Assembly (NCBI GenBank): GCA_021234155.1
Contig: JAJEKV010000057.1
Span: forward strand, 558,001-622,000
Length of the DNA stretch: 64,000 nt
From: Isoetes taiwanensis
Lineage: Eukaryota > Streptophyta > Lycopodiopsida > Isoetales > Isoetaceae
Direction of reading: 5' to 3'
The position numbers were made by a program, and so were the translations under genes. The notes under the pieces were generated by a model that was given only the letters and a program-made list of their open reading frames with translations, was not told the DNA's origin and searched no databases. Shown one piece after another: positions 21,001-33,421 of this stretch. Every line of letters starts with the position of its first letter. The first letter of the stretch is position 1.

Positions 21001-24000
21001 GTTTAGCAAGCTTGAGCAAGCACCTTTTGGAACCGCCTCAATATTTGGAAGCACTTGCCTCACTTGTCTGCATTTGGTATCATTTTTGCACATCTTTGTC
21101 TGTTTATTCCTAATGCAACGTATGAAGGAATTGTTATGATCATCCAATTATTGGCATATTAGTTTCTTTACATGATAAAAACCATGGTTGTCCATCTGTC
21201 ACAATGTAAAAAACCATTCTAAATTGGCGAAAGAATAAGATTCTCGATCACACATTTCGGTTCTTCTTTCTTAACATCGGAAGACCAAGCAAACGATGGT
21301 TAATAGCAGCTCAAAATTTGTCATTTGCAATGTTGTTTGGTCTTATTTCACCGACTTCTTTGTTCAAGTCCTTCTTTGTTCAAGTCCGGAGTATTATTTT
21401 TTTTTTCTCTAGGTCGTTATGGAAGGCGGGGGTGGGGTGGAGCTTATACATCACATCAGGTTTTGGAACAATATGCAATATGTCACTTCGGCTCTTTTTT
21501 ATGATGATATATTCTCGACTACCTCACAAACTTCGGGTCAATCTCAAGTGTGTTGCAAGGGCGATAAACCCTTGAGCTTTTCTCCTTTGCCAAATCCCAG
21601 GTATACATAGTAATGTCTTTGGGATCCGATATTTGGAGATCTTTAAAGGCGGCGATTGCCACATGCTAAGATAAAGCATCTGAATATATAATCGCCATAG
21701 CAGCTTAAGCTTGAAACTTACGTTTAAGTCTTCCATTGGAATGCTCCACTAAGATACCAAGGAAAACAAATCCTTGCTCTTCAAGGCCCAAATCCAACCT
21801 GCGGGGGTTAAAATGAATAGATATAGTAGAAATGGGGATTGTGTAATCTGGTAAAGTATAATGTCATCTAAACCTGATAGTTCTCATTATGTGTTCGAGG
21901 GATGTACCGACATTAAGCTATGCTAGACCGAGTTAGGTACAGTTACATGAGTATCATGCCACAATATGAATCAACCTTTTTTTAGATGGTTGTCGATTTC
22001 TTTTCTTTCAAGCATTTAGTGCATTCGAAAAAAATCGCTTTATGGCATCGTCTGTAAGTACTTTGCAACATATCTCGTTGAACCATTTCAATTGGAAGGA
22101 AATACTAAAATTTCATGTCATTTGCTATGTTCATTGTGCTTTCCAATTCCATGTTAACCAATACAAATATCATTTGGGCACATACACGTTAACATGCAAT
22201 TATTTGCTTCCCACTTTGCAGCTTACACTCTGATTTAAAGGTTTGAACTCTGCAACAACCGTTTCCATGTTTTTCTCCAATTGTTTTCTGTCCAAGTTTA
22301 AGTTGGAACCCACACAACAAGCAAGAACACTCTCTTTTATCTTTGTGAATGGAAGATTGCATCCAATTGTGCATTGTAGAGCGCTTCAGTTGCTCTCAGA
22401 GCTCACCTCATCTGCTGCACCTTACTCAAGGTGAAAGATATTGCTCAGATATGCCTCTTTATGCTGCATGTTTTGCAATCCCTACTATGACACCGCCACC
22501 CTCAAGACCATTCCATATAACATGACGAACCATTGCTACTATCAGAAAGCAACATCTAGAGGCCTAGAATAGAATAGAATAGCAAAAACTTTCACTCATT
22601 TTCAAAGTCAGAAATTATAAATTGCCACAAGGGGATTATAATGCCATGCACTTTACTTAGGTCTAAACTTCCAATGTGTATATTTGTTCATGACAATAGT
22701 GCCCATGTCATTCCAATGTGTGTGTTTGTTCCAGTGTGTATATTTGTTCTCGATTATAGTGCTTATGTCAAAACTTCTATGCTCATACACATGAAAACAT
22801 ATATGCAAGGAACAATTTATTTGTAAGCGTTGCTCACATGCCCTACAATCACAACATCTCGCAATGGGTCCAACATAACTAAGTTTATATACAACTGCTC
22901 TTCCAACAAAATCTACACTAGCTTAGACCAACACACTTGGCGATACAAATTCTTATGCTTTGCATTGTTGGACACCTATATTCAACAACCTTATAACATA
23001 TAGTTGCTACGCCCGACAATCTTAGTGGAGCCTAATTGTTAAGTTATACTGACACATAGGTCATAAGAATGTGTTGGGGAGCACAAAAGAGGACCAAATT
23101 GTTAAGTTATGGCGCATAGATCATATTCAAAAAATCATATGCTCTCAAAGTTGAATTTAATTCATCTCATCTACTAGCATGTCACACTACAAAATGGTTT
23201 CTATCGTACATTCAAGTTCAATGTTAAATACTGTGTACACAAAATCTATATACTGAATTCCATGTCAATCAATCTTAAGAACTTCTAGAGCTCTATATAT
23301 ATCACATTTTCAGCGTCATATTGGAAGGATTGCATGGTTTAGTTTGGCAGCTTTGGAGGCATGGTTCTGGTCTTCGCTTAGGGGGAAAAAAAAAACAAAA
23401 AACAAAAAGGAGAACTGGAATTTAGTATGCCAGTCATATCGAATCAATTCAAGAAATATTGGCAGAAACAACATAAATATTTAGCTTACAAATTGTTAAC
23501 ATGCTTTAGATAGGATAGTTGTGGAGGATTTATTGCAATTCTAGCTCTACCAAAATGCAAATCACACGGCTTAGAACTTCGAGTGCAAGAATAAGTGGAA
23601 AAGTAACATCTTCTCTTTAGGAAATTATACGTTTCAACCTATTGTATTAACTATATAAGACTTCACATCGCATAGCCTTAATACTCAACTTTCAATAACA
23701 TGCCCTTCAAAAACAAGAATTGTTGTGCTATATAACTACACTCATCCATATCCAACTACGAGACAATTCACATTGCATGGCCTTATTGTAGGACCCTTCA
23801 AAGCAAAAGTTATTATCCTATATAACTACACTAATCCATTTCCAACAATGCTTAACATCACATTGTTAGACACATGCTCAACTTTGGCAATTCCATAATG
23901 ATCTATTATGCTCTATGTCCACTCATTTATAATAAAAATGACAAACATCTTTCTATACCACAACATTTAAGTCCGCCCCACTTCAAGAACAACCTCCATC

Positions 24001-24040
24001 CCTAAACAAAAAGAACAACCAACATCAATTATTGCTAAAG
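18006..24040. other. CACTA interior, mostly non-coding with scattered short exon-like blocks
   Basis: No gene can be traced. Short blocks next to plausible splice sites are seen near 19650-19700 (SPNIRVRALAKIQ), 19935-19991 (VMERPEWPSNFFALE, then GTAAAT) and 22350-22432 (CRALQLLSELTSSAAPYS, then GTGAAA). They could belong to the gene represented at 17660-18005, but continuity cannot be shown. The rest is AT-rich sequence resembling introns. Confidence 0.35.
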
Positions 24041-24067
24041 CCCGGCAACGCCGGGCACCATTACTAG
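24040..24067 (+). mobile_element. Helitron 3' terminus
   Basis: A GCCCGGCAACGCCGGGC hairpin is followed by ACCATTA and CTAG (24064-24067), then T. This is the hairpin-plus-CTRR structure and A|T insertion preference of Helitrons. The 5' end was not identified in the preceding 6 kb. If present there, the exon-like fragments from 17660 on may be Helitron cargo. Confidence 0.65.
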
Positions 24068-24214
24068 TCCAATATGTATTCTAACAGATGCAGAAGAGCC
24101 ATCCTTCACCTTTCAATCTTTCTTTAAACAATTTTGTGACAGGAGCAGTGAAACTTTATACTATCCTGATCATTAGGACTATTCACTGCATAAATATTTA
24201 TCTTATCTTCTGCT

Positions 24215-24400
24215 ATGAACAGCCCCTGGCTGGAATTTGCTAGCTTTCCACCTGCTTCAGGTTTTCTACCGAGTGATATCTACGAGAAGGGCACCTTCCT
24301 GAAGTTGGATTCTATGGGTAATCTTGTTTCCTACTATTACACTAGGTGGGGAAATTGGAGTTCAATTAATTTCATCAAGGATCAATGCAGTAATGGGTAA
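24215..24400 (+). pseudogene. Possible fragment of a G-type lectin receptor kinase ectodomain
   Basis: The frame reads FLKLDSMGNLVSYYY, then W-SS and IKDQC. This pattern resembles the LRLD-DGNLR-Y...W...DQC segment joining the B-lectin and S-locus domains of plant lectin receptor kinases. It is short, has no flanking domain and is probably a captured piece. Recognition is by motif only. Confidence 0.35.
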
Positions 24401-25287
24401 ATGCATGTAAGGGTAAGGATTGGAGCAATGGGTAAATGCAGTAATGGGTAAATGCATGTTACGTGTAGTCTTTGTTTAATGTTCATACTGTTGGGCGCAA
24501 GCAGATCTGTTTCGAAATAAACAGTTTGTCAGAGTTGCACATCCTATACATTTAACGTTCTCAATTAGAAATTTGCATATGAACCTTCTACTGGCAAATG
24601 CACTTATAACAGCATATTTTGTGTGGCCATGTTGTCTTTTATGTCTACTATTCAAAGCCTGGAGTTGAGCTTCTAAAATTGGTTCAGTATCAATTGGCAC
24701 TGCAAAGTGGGGCTAAAAACAGGATACAAAAACAGGGATTTTAACTACCTGGAAACAAGATGCCTTCAGAGGTTTATCTTTGGTTCTAAAGGTTGGTCTT
24801 CTTCTGCTATCGAGGGTTTTCTTCAAGAAATCGTGGAGAATTATGCAGTTCTTAAGCCTCTGCCCCTTATGTGCACGTGCCATTAATCCAAAAGTAAGTA
24901 AATGAATCAGAATCTCCAATGTATATTTCCGTGCTTTTCCTAATATTCCATGATTATTTTCTTGTCAATTTTCTGAACTACTAGTCATACAGTTTAAAGA
25001 TCCAGTTTCTGTTCCTTTAGGGGAGTTTAGCTAAACTAGAGAAGATTTAGGGGAACCAGGTACAAATGGAACAATATTGAATGGCTACTGAGCTGATTTT
25101 TTAAGACTGCTTCCATGTTTCAGACTGTATCTTTCTTTTTTGACTTGGTAGTTACTAGTCCTGTATTAGGTAACACTTGAAATATTTACTCTCGAGGCAG
25201 TTAACTTCATTACCGTAGAATAATAATGTAGACCAATGTAGACCGAGCTAGGGACTTCTAAAAGTTATCACCTATCTATTTGTGCAG

Positions 25288-26250
25288 CCAGCCCAGGTGG
25301 AAAGTGTCATTGTTTCGTTCCAATCTATTGCATTACCTGTTGCTGGTGTGACTATTGCACGTCCTTTGTTCAAGTGGATCTTCCCTGATACATTTCGTAC
25401 TGCCAGCTTCTGGAAAAGACTATTCCCTATTTACATGAGGTAGGGTACTTCTGAATTATGATATGTGCTCCAACCTGCATGAATATCTTGTAATGCTAAC
25501 ATCAGAGTTTACATATTCACTTCTTCAGAGCACTGCTCTACGTGTTTTATTGTAGAACAAAGTCACTTTGGTACTCACTCATTTGAGGCAAACTTTGCTT
25601 AATGTATCTCTTTTCACGCATGCTTAGGTGCTTTGACAATCACTGTCTTGCTTATCTCATAATTATTGCCTGTTGCCAATGCACATAGTTAAATTCCACG
25701 TCATGACTATTTGGTAGCCTTAGGGCTATTGTTTTGAGAAGGTACATGATAACAAAGCTACAAGCTAGGGGAAAGCCATTAGAGGAAAAAAACAAAATTT
25801 GGGCAAAGCGGCACGAATGAGGCAGAGAGAAAGTGCATCAACTAGTATTGGATATGAGCGGTTTCTATGTCAAATCTGCCCAGATTCTTGCAAGCAAAGC
25901 TGTATGGTCTATATTTTCTGCTTTACTCGTATAGGAGAAATGAATCAGTTCTAATCCTTGCCTCATGGATCTCACCAGGATTTTGTACCAGATGCTTGGC
26001 GTACATGGCTTTCTAAACATCTTGATAGTGCCCCTCCACGTCCATTTAGAGAAATAAGAAAGAGCATTAAAGAGCAGCTTGTTCTATCTCCATTTTATTC
26101 ACTTGGAAAAACTTGCAGCAGATCAGTATCATTAAGTGAAGTCTTTTCCAATGTGGATCCTGTATTGGGCCTACCACTTGGGAACAGCTCAATGAAGGTT
26201 CCAGCAGCAATGATGTATAACCTACTTGGCGAGGAGGAGGTATTAACTGA
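25288..26250 (+). pseudogene. ABC1/UbiB-family atypical kinase, two-exon fragment
   Basis: The first exon (25288-25439) lies between TGTGCAG and GAG|GTAGGG (FKWIFPDTFRTASFWKRLF). The second (from 25979, after CTCACCAG) reads DFVPDAWRTWLSKHLDSAPP and RPFREIRKSIKEQL, then LSEVFSNVDPV. In the ABC1 (aarF/COQ8) family the PPRPF..I...I..EL block leads into LSEVF..DP.PLG.ASI.QVH. Here the last part is garbled by small frameshifts (LPLGNSSMKVPAAMMY). The kinase catalytic lobe is absent. Intact proteins act on quinone and lipid metabolism in plastids and mitochondria. This is a decayed fragment inside the CACTA element, probably captured. Confidence 0.65.
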
Positions 26251-26724
26251 CATGAGCCATTTTTCAATGTTTATTATATGCTGGATAAAACTCTGACATT
26301 GGCCATTAGACTGGATATGCTTATAGGTCACAGTTGATGAAGAAAGTTAGCGGTTGGGGAACTCGCAATTGTCTTGCTCATACATGCAGATTTTCACATG
26401 TCTCCATCAACTCTTAAGAAAAAAGGAGCAAGCCAGAGATTTGTTGGCAACCTAAGTTCAGTTTATTCAGAGATAATGGTGTACATTATACAATATATCA
26501 AAGCATCGAGCTTGCATCTTGTACATTATTCCAATAATTTTATCATATCAATAAAATGCCCATTATTTCTATTAGAATTTGGTCCATTGAATTAGGAGTT
26601 GGTTTATTGCAATGAATGTGTGATTGTAGCTTTATAAATTTCAAGTTTATTTAATGGCTTAAGTACCCATCTCAATAGCAACAAAGGAGTAACAATAGTG
26701 ATTACAGTAACTTTCTGGCCAGTA
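26251..26724. other. CACTA interior between kinase fragment and right subterminal repeats
   Basis: AT-rich with no supported gene. A frame at 26374-26595 shows no domain. Confidence 0.4.
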
Positions 26725-27080
26725 CCCTGACGTAAAGAATTGACGAAATAGATGACGTGCTATTTGACGAAATTCCAAACGATAATGCTGACGCTTATTC
26801 TGACACTCTATTCTGACGTTTATTCTGACGCTTTTTATGACGTTTATTCTGACGCTTTTTATGACACTCTATCGTCACAATAAGCGACGTTTATTCTGAC
26901 GCTTTTTATGACACTCTATCGTCAGAAAAATCGACGCTTTTTCTGACGCTTTTTCTGATGAGCAAGCGTCAGATAATAAGCGTCAGGTAAATCGACAGCC
27001 AGTAGGGTATGGACACTTGCCCATTTTGTGAAGGCCATCTGACGCTTTTTCTGACAAAAAATGCTCATTCTCTTGTAGTG
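26725..27080. repeat. Right subterminal repeat array of the CACTA element
   Basis: Dense repeats of TCTGACGCTTTTT and TATGACACTCTATCGTCA, ending in the inverted terminal repeat at 27080. It mirrors the left array. Confidence 0.85.
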
Positions 27081-27083
27081 TAG

Positions 27084-28463
27084 TGATTGTAAAATTTAGA
27101 GATAAAAGTTATAAATCCTCCTTGAATAATTATATAATTACAAAAGTTTGCAATTACTACTTCCAAAGAAACAACCTTATGGTTATTGCGAAGGAAGTTG
27201 TGTTGAGCATGCAATTTTCGATACAATTTTAACGTCCACAGAGATTGCCATATTTTTAATCTTTTCTTTCTTTTTCTTTTCTTTATCTGAAAATCCAATT
27301 TATGGTGCTGCCGCAAAGAAGGAAAAGGTGAGAGAGATGAGGCAACGACAGAGCTGAGAGAGCCATAGTCGAAAGCAAAAATTATTATTTCATCTTTCTT
27401 TCATGGCCGTGAAGTTTGATTCACCAAAGATTAGACCAGCTACTTCCGTATGACATTGAACATCAACAATTCAGATCTTTTGTAAGCTTATAGCAACATT
27501 GGCATTAGAGCTCTAATGGCGTAAGATCTCAGTTGCAAAACCTGATTGGCGTATATCATAGTTACTACTACATACTTTACCCTAACATCAAAGTGCAATC
27601 AGAAGTACACTCCAAGGATAGGGCCATGGATTAGCAGCAGTCCCTAGTCTGTACACAGATAATTTCAACTTAAGGTGGTTTTATCAAATTAAGCAGATTT
27701 ATGAGCAGTGACAAATATTTACCTTCTTATTCATTAACAAAAGGTACATGATTTCCTCGACGGTTTTACCAGCATGACTGCAAGCGGGCGGAACTAAAGC
27801 TTATACCTTACGGCTTTTTATGCATCCCCAATGCGGACACGCTAATAATTGTGCACACTATTGGTGCACCCTGATTGTGGAGACCTGTCTAACTGCGAAC
27901 ACTAAGGTTTACTTGCTTCCAAGATAATGCTTGCTTGAATGATGCTGAATGTAGGTTGTTTCTCTTCTGAGGTCTCTTTCCCAATTGCTTATAAACTAAT
28001 TGCACAAATCCAAAAAATCTGACAACTCAATGACAACTCATTCAAGTAGCATGAAAAGCAAGCAAATACCATTTTTTGTTCCGCACATTGCGTATCTTTC
28101 TCAAAATAAATGGAAGATATATTTGACGAAATAGTTCATCTTTTGCTCAGCTTATGATGTCCTCATTTGTATCCTGCAATAGAAAATGCATAAAATGCAG
28201 CTATTGTGATTCTTCCCAAGCTTCTTACTGCCAAATAGAAAGAACAATCTGATTAACTGTATTTATGATATTCCAAGGTGGCTGTGCAAAGGTCTTCTAA
28301 ATAACTCAACTAATTCATCTCATTCTCGTAGCCTGCACGCATGAATAAGATTATTAAGACAGATTAATGCATCTATTTGGAAGGCAACAAACAATTAAAG
28401 AAACATATTCTTGTGATGATGGATCAGAAGGTTGAATAACACAAAGCATAAAAACAACCGCAG
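27084..28463. other. Gene-free stretch between CACTA element and importin fragment
   Basis: AT-rich, with no convincing frame. It is possibly an intron or flank of the importin-beta pseudogene, since the next exon follows an acceptor at its end. Confidence 0.4.
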
Positions 28464-29018
28464 ATAGGGAGGATGCAACGGATTCCCGTTTGCGTTCTGC
28501 AGCTTATGAAACATTAAATGAGGTGGTTCGTTGCTCCACGGAGGATACAGCAACTGTTGTGGTTCACCTTGTGTCAGTGATTATGCAGAAACTTGACCAA
28601 ACACTTCAAATGCAAGTCATGTCATCAGATGATCGTGAAAAACAGAGCGAATTGCAAGCTTTATTATGTGGTGTGCTGCAAGTAATGATTCAGAAGTTAT
28701 GCGGACCAAATGATGTCACTGTATTTGAAAATTTTTGCTTACAGGAGTGCTAGTCCATGAAGAGGCAATGTTAGCAATAGGCGCACTTGCCTATAGAACA
28801 GGTGCTAATTTTGCTAAGTACATGCCTGGTTTCTATCAGTATTTGGAGATGGGTCTCCAGAATTTTGAGGAATACCAGGTTTGCACTATTACGGTCGGCG
28901 TCGTCGGTGATATTTCCAGGGCCTTAGATGAGAAGGTATTGCCATACTGTGATGGAATCATGGCACTTTTGTTGAAAGATTTGTCTAGTGGCCAGCTGCG
29001 TCGCTCAGTAAAGCCGCC
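28464..29018 (+). pseudogene. KPNB1: Importin subunit beta-1 (karyopherin beta) pseudogene, upstream part
   Basis: After an ACCGCAG acceptor, the sequence encodes HEAT-repeat protein of importin beta (RLRSAAYETLNEVVRCSTED, then REKQSELQALLCGVLQVMIQ). After a deleted or missing segment near 28740 it resumes (VHEEAMLAIGALAYRTG, EYQVCTITVGVVGDISRAL, LPYCDGIMALLLKDL, SVKPP). Importin beta carries cargo through nuclear pores with importin alpha and Ran. The reading stops abruptly at 29018, where the 13.3-kb transposon begins. The next residues of the family (IFSCF) are found at 42299. About 30 residues expected near 28740 are missing, so the gene was defective or fragmentary besides the insertion. 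Confidence 0.9.
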
Positions 29019-31021
29019 GGGTAAAAGCACGCTGTGGTGTTCCAATTCGGCTGTCCCCCCTGTCCCCCCAAAATGTGGCGTTGCATCCACCACTTTTGTG
29101 GTATGAAAGTATAATTATGGCACCGCTCAGCTGCCAGTATTTAAGAATAGAGTCCCGCTCAGCTGTGGGGGAAATTCTAATTTCAAAAACTAAAATTCAA
29201 ATTCAAATTCCTATTCTTTGGCCCCTTCCTGTTCTTTGCCTACGTCCTGTTCTTTGGCTCCCTCCCTGCTGCGAGCTCCAATCCATTGTGGATATGGATG
29301 TTAATGAGGTAATTTGTACACAAACCGGCATTTCAGACAGGAGAAAACGAAGAAGAACCAAGGAACAAGAAATGTTGAAGAAAAGACGCCAGGAAAAAAA
29401 GAAGAGAAGAAAAAAATTGGAGCTTGCAGAATTGGCAGAAGGATCCGGTTCATCAAGAAGTGCAAGCAGTAAATGCCGTATTGTCCTTAGTTTGCTAACG
29501 TCTTTCCATAAACAGACCAAAAGAATGGAGGATGGCACGAAGAAAGAAATTTTACTTGATTTTTTGAGGGATAAAACATTGGAAAAATTCATAGGTGAAG
29601 AATTAAAGGATTTGGAAGCCAAGAGCATCGTTATAAGGAGCCTCTGGGACTCCATGCAGACTGTCAAACTCTCTACCAGCAATGACTGCCTAGCAGCCAA
29701 GAATAGCTGCCTTTGCAATAATACAGTACCTGCACGCCGTCGGGATTCTGAAACAAGTGACAAAATCAGCCAGCGAGATCTTGGAAAGGTATTAGGTGTT
29801 CACCCAAGAAACCTGCAAAAGGCAAAGAAAAAGAGGGAAGAGATCGATTACAATGGTGGGAAATGGGTTTCTTACAAGAGGGCTAAAAGATTCGATGCAA
29901 TTTCAGATGAACATATAGAAAAGATTCAAAAATTTTGGATTGAGAACACCAGAGTGTCTCCTAACACAAAGGATGTTAGAACTAGAAGATTGGAGAGAAA
30001 TGTAAGAGAAGAACATGCTGCCCACTATCTGGAGGAATCACAGGTTAGTTTATTTCTGTTAATCATGTTTTCTTAGTTATGGTGCTTAGTATGGTGGTGC
30101 ATGTGGTGGTTATTGTGTTGTACAATGATTGTGGTGTACTGTATGCAGCATGTGAATTGTGTGTAGCTATAACTAACTGATCCTGAGATACAAATTTTTG
30201 TTGAATAAAGACAACTGTGGGAAAGTATGATATATTAAAAAAAGGATCTTACAAAATTTGGCTTTACAAAATTTGGCTTTCCATTGAAAGCTCGTGCAGA
30301 AACTAAATTTACATGCATGATTTCCTAAGCAAATGAAATGCTTTGGTATGACCGCTCGAGAACCGGTGCATCCAAAATTATTGTTTTACGCACTAAAGCA
30401 TCTAAGCTTTACTGCGGTCATCCCGCATTTAACAGGGATGAGGTTTGCGGTGCTTCCCGCATCCCCGGTGGTAAGTGCGCAATTGCGCGATAAAATCCGC
30501 CAAGCTTGAGTCGAGGCGGACAAGTGACAGAGAACAAATATACCAGTTGCCCTTGCAGCAGCATGTAACATAAGCTCATGAACTCTGTCTAAGAGCTCTC
30601 TTCCCAATCAATCGACTCCAAGCATAGCCATTGAAGGCCTAGCATTGATCACGTTGTATGCCTTTAGGTTGGATTCGAAATCAGCAAAGAAGGTGGATTT
30701 AGGCATATCCACCTTCGAGATTTATCACGAGCCCCGCTTTTAACATGTCTTTGAATGCCCTCCTCGCTCACCCTACAATAGCCGTAGTGATCTCTCGAAC
30801 ATCCCTCCTACCATGTTGCGGAATGAACTTCTTCGATTTGGCGCGAATTGGGAATGAAACGCCAAAAAATCGACGCGTAGGAACGAGGATTTAGGACCCG
30901 GATCCTTTTCTAATGATTAGAAGAGGAATGTAATTAGTATCGTGGTGTACGAATTTCAGAAGTGTTTATGAGAGCAAAGCTAGGCAGATTTTTATGTCGA
31001 TCGAAATAGGATAAAAATGAT

Positions 31022-31130
31022 GTGATGTGTGGTGTCGTGATGGTGTGGTGTGGTGTGGTGTGGTGTGGTGTGGTGTGGTGTGGTGTGGTGTGGTTTGTGG
31101 TGTGGTGTGGTGTGGTGTGGGTTGCGTTAT
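31022..31130. repeat. TGGTG pentanucleotide array
   Basis: Nearly pure tandem TGGTG/TGTGG on the plus strand, inside the first intron of the transposase-like gene. The protein-like frames are translations of the array. Confidence 0.95.
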
Positions 31131-31175
31131 GTCCATGGTGTCATGTGGGTGTGTGCATGTTAATGTATGATCTGG

Positions 31176-31640
31176 AGAATCTCCCCCCTCACCCCACCAC
31201 ACCCCATCTATCCCACCACCATAGACTACCACCACATCTTTGCGACCACCACATTACCACCACATGCACACACATCCCACCACATCCCACGCCACACCCC
31301 TCCGCCACCACACTCCACCACACACCACCACCACCACCACACCCCCACCACCACACTCCACCACACCACATCATAGCACCACACACCACTACACACACCA
31401 CCACCACCACCCCCACCACCACACCACACACCACACACCACTCCACCACCACCACCCCCCACCACCACGCCCCACCACCACACCACACACCACTCCACCA
31501 CACTCCACCACCACCCCCCACCACCACACCCCACCACCAGCCCCCACCACCACAATCCACCACCACCACACTCCACCACCACCACACTCCATCACCACTC
31601 CATACTCCACCATTTGGTGAATGGTATGGTGTGTGGTGGG
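31176..31640. repeat. CCACCA / CACACC low-complexity array
   Basis: About 460 bp of mixed CCACCA and CACACC units, the complement-like counterpart of the TGGTG array just upstream, so the two could pair as an inverted repeat in RNA or single strands. It contains no gene despite long open frames. Confidence 0.95.
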
Positions 31641-33421
31641 GTGAGGTGTGGTGTGTGGTAATGTACACAGCACTAAGGTGCTCGTTCTGGTGAATATGAT
31701 GAGTGTGGGGCATGGTATGGTGCATGGTTTGGTGTGGTATACACATCCTAACAGTTTAGTGTTCATTTCATGCAGATGCTATTGTTCAAGAGGTTTCTGG
31801 ACCAACATCCAGAAATTAAGATTCGTCTTCGAGCTTTTGAGAAGCTAAAACCCTGGTTTGTTGTGAAATTGAAGGACTTCAATAGTTGCTATTGCATTCA
31901 ACACGTGAGGATGCAAATGCTAGTGGATGGACTCAATGGGATGAGAACCAGATATCCGAAGAATTGCACTTGCACCTGCGATGTTTGTAATTCACATGAA
32001 CTTGGTCAATGCAGGGCACACCAAAGATAAAATTGCAAGTCTGAGGAAGCTTGTGGAGATCTATATTGTGTCCAAAGAGTGAATTAGATGAGTTTCACAA
32101 GAAGGCGTGCATCCTTGGAAATTGTGAGTCGTGTGGAATCAAGAAGTTTCGGACTGTCCCATGGAAGGAAGTGGCGGTAGGAAAGTGAAATGGGAGTACA
32201 TTGACTATGAAAAAGACAACGCCTCGAAGTTCTCGTAGGAGACCCGACTCATCAAGACAATGAGACGTAACCCAAGGAGCTTCGGATAAACCGAAAAGAG
32301 CGTCTAAAAATCTTTCCACCGTGCATAATTTCAGGTACCAATGGCGGGCAAAAAAGTTTAAGGAGCTTCGGAGAATCTCCCAGCGGATGCATGTCTCTCG
32401 GCAAAGGATTTTGCGAGAGAACTATACATTCAAGGAACAAGAGGAGGTGCGGTCGATCGCGCTGGGTCAATAACTAGATTACCATTTTGGTTCAAATAAC
32501 ATATCGGTATGACTTCGATGGCGATGAGATTATCAAGGAAACACATTACTATGTATCGGATGATAGGGAACACGATACTTTGTTAGGTGCAACAACGCTT
32601 CATGAAGCACCACAAATATCCGGAGCGTAAAGGAAGGGTTCCAAAGAGACATTATGTGTTTTCGGATGGTGCGGCATCTCAATTCAAGGCTTCTAGACCA
32701 TTTTACTTTGTGGCTAGGTACACAAAACGACAATCGATGTCTATATGATGTGGAATTTTTTGGTTCTAACCACGGGGAAAGGTGAACACGATGGCAAAGG
32801 CTGCCGAGTTGAAGAGATGGTTAAGACAAGCGCAATTAAAATCTGGCGGACATAAAATTGGGTAATGCTCATGAAGTGGTAGAAGTTGCCGAAGAGATGT
32901 TTACTTGTGGAACATCCGAAAGTGGATGAACACATCTGAAACCAATAAAGAGGAAGAATATAAAAAGGTTATTTTGGGAAGTCAAGGTGGAGGATATAGA
33001 TAGAAAGAAAGCTTGGGGCTGAGAAAGGATTTTGGACACTAGGCGGATCCATTGTGTACATGCATTCAATCCACGAATCTCCATTGCGGTTACACACGAG
33101 GGAACTTTCATGCTTCTGCGACTCTTTGCTTGGATGGCATGTGGGACAGTTGTGTGAACAAGCACTACGTTGATGATTGGAAACTTCAAGTTATTGTACC
33201 ATCCTCCAATGTGCATGCTGACATTGAGGACCGTAAATCCAGCAGGTCCTTGTTCTCCTCCAATCCCACGATGTTAGCAGAGGCACTTAGAGTTGGTGAT
33301 AATTTTGCTGTTGTTGCTCCGAAAGGGAATGATGAGGGTTCTGAATTTTGGATTCTGATGTGCACAAAACCAAAATGGATAGTGGAGAAAGACTTCCAAC
33401 TCAATGGAACATGGTACCTCG

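Larger units (their letters stand above)
1053..27080. mobile_element. 26-kb CACTA (En/Spm-type) DNA transposon, host of nested elements
   Basis: The left end (1053) starts CACTACAAGAGAATGAG and the right end (27080) is its reverse complement. About 43 bp match with two differences. The 3-bp flanks are TAG at 1050-1052 and TAG at 27081-27083, the target duplication expected of CACTA elements. Both ends carry dense subterminal repeats of GCGTCAGA/TCTGACGC in both orientations (about 1080-1440 and 26725-27060), the usual transposase-binding architecture of the superfamily. No CACTA transposase (TNP2-like) is visible, so this copy looks non-autonomous. It contains a 15.7-kb chromovirus, a Helitron 3' end and several exon-like plant gene fragments. 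Without the retrotransposon it would be about 10.3 kb. Confidence 0.9.

Noticed and set aside
23186-23200. Another CACTACAAAATGG motif
   Set aside because: No subterminal repeats and no partner end; chance occurrence.
31022-31766. Long frames rich in H/T/P or V/W/G on both strands
   Set aside because: Artefacts of the TGGTG/CCACCA arrays.
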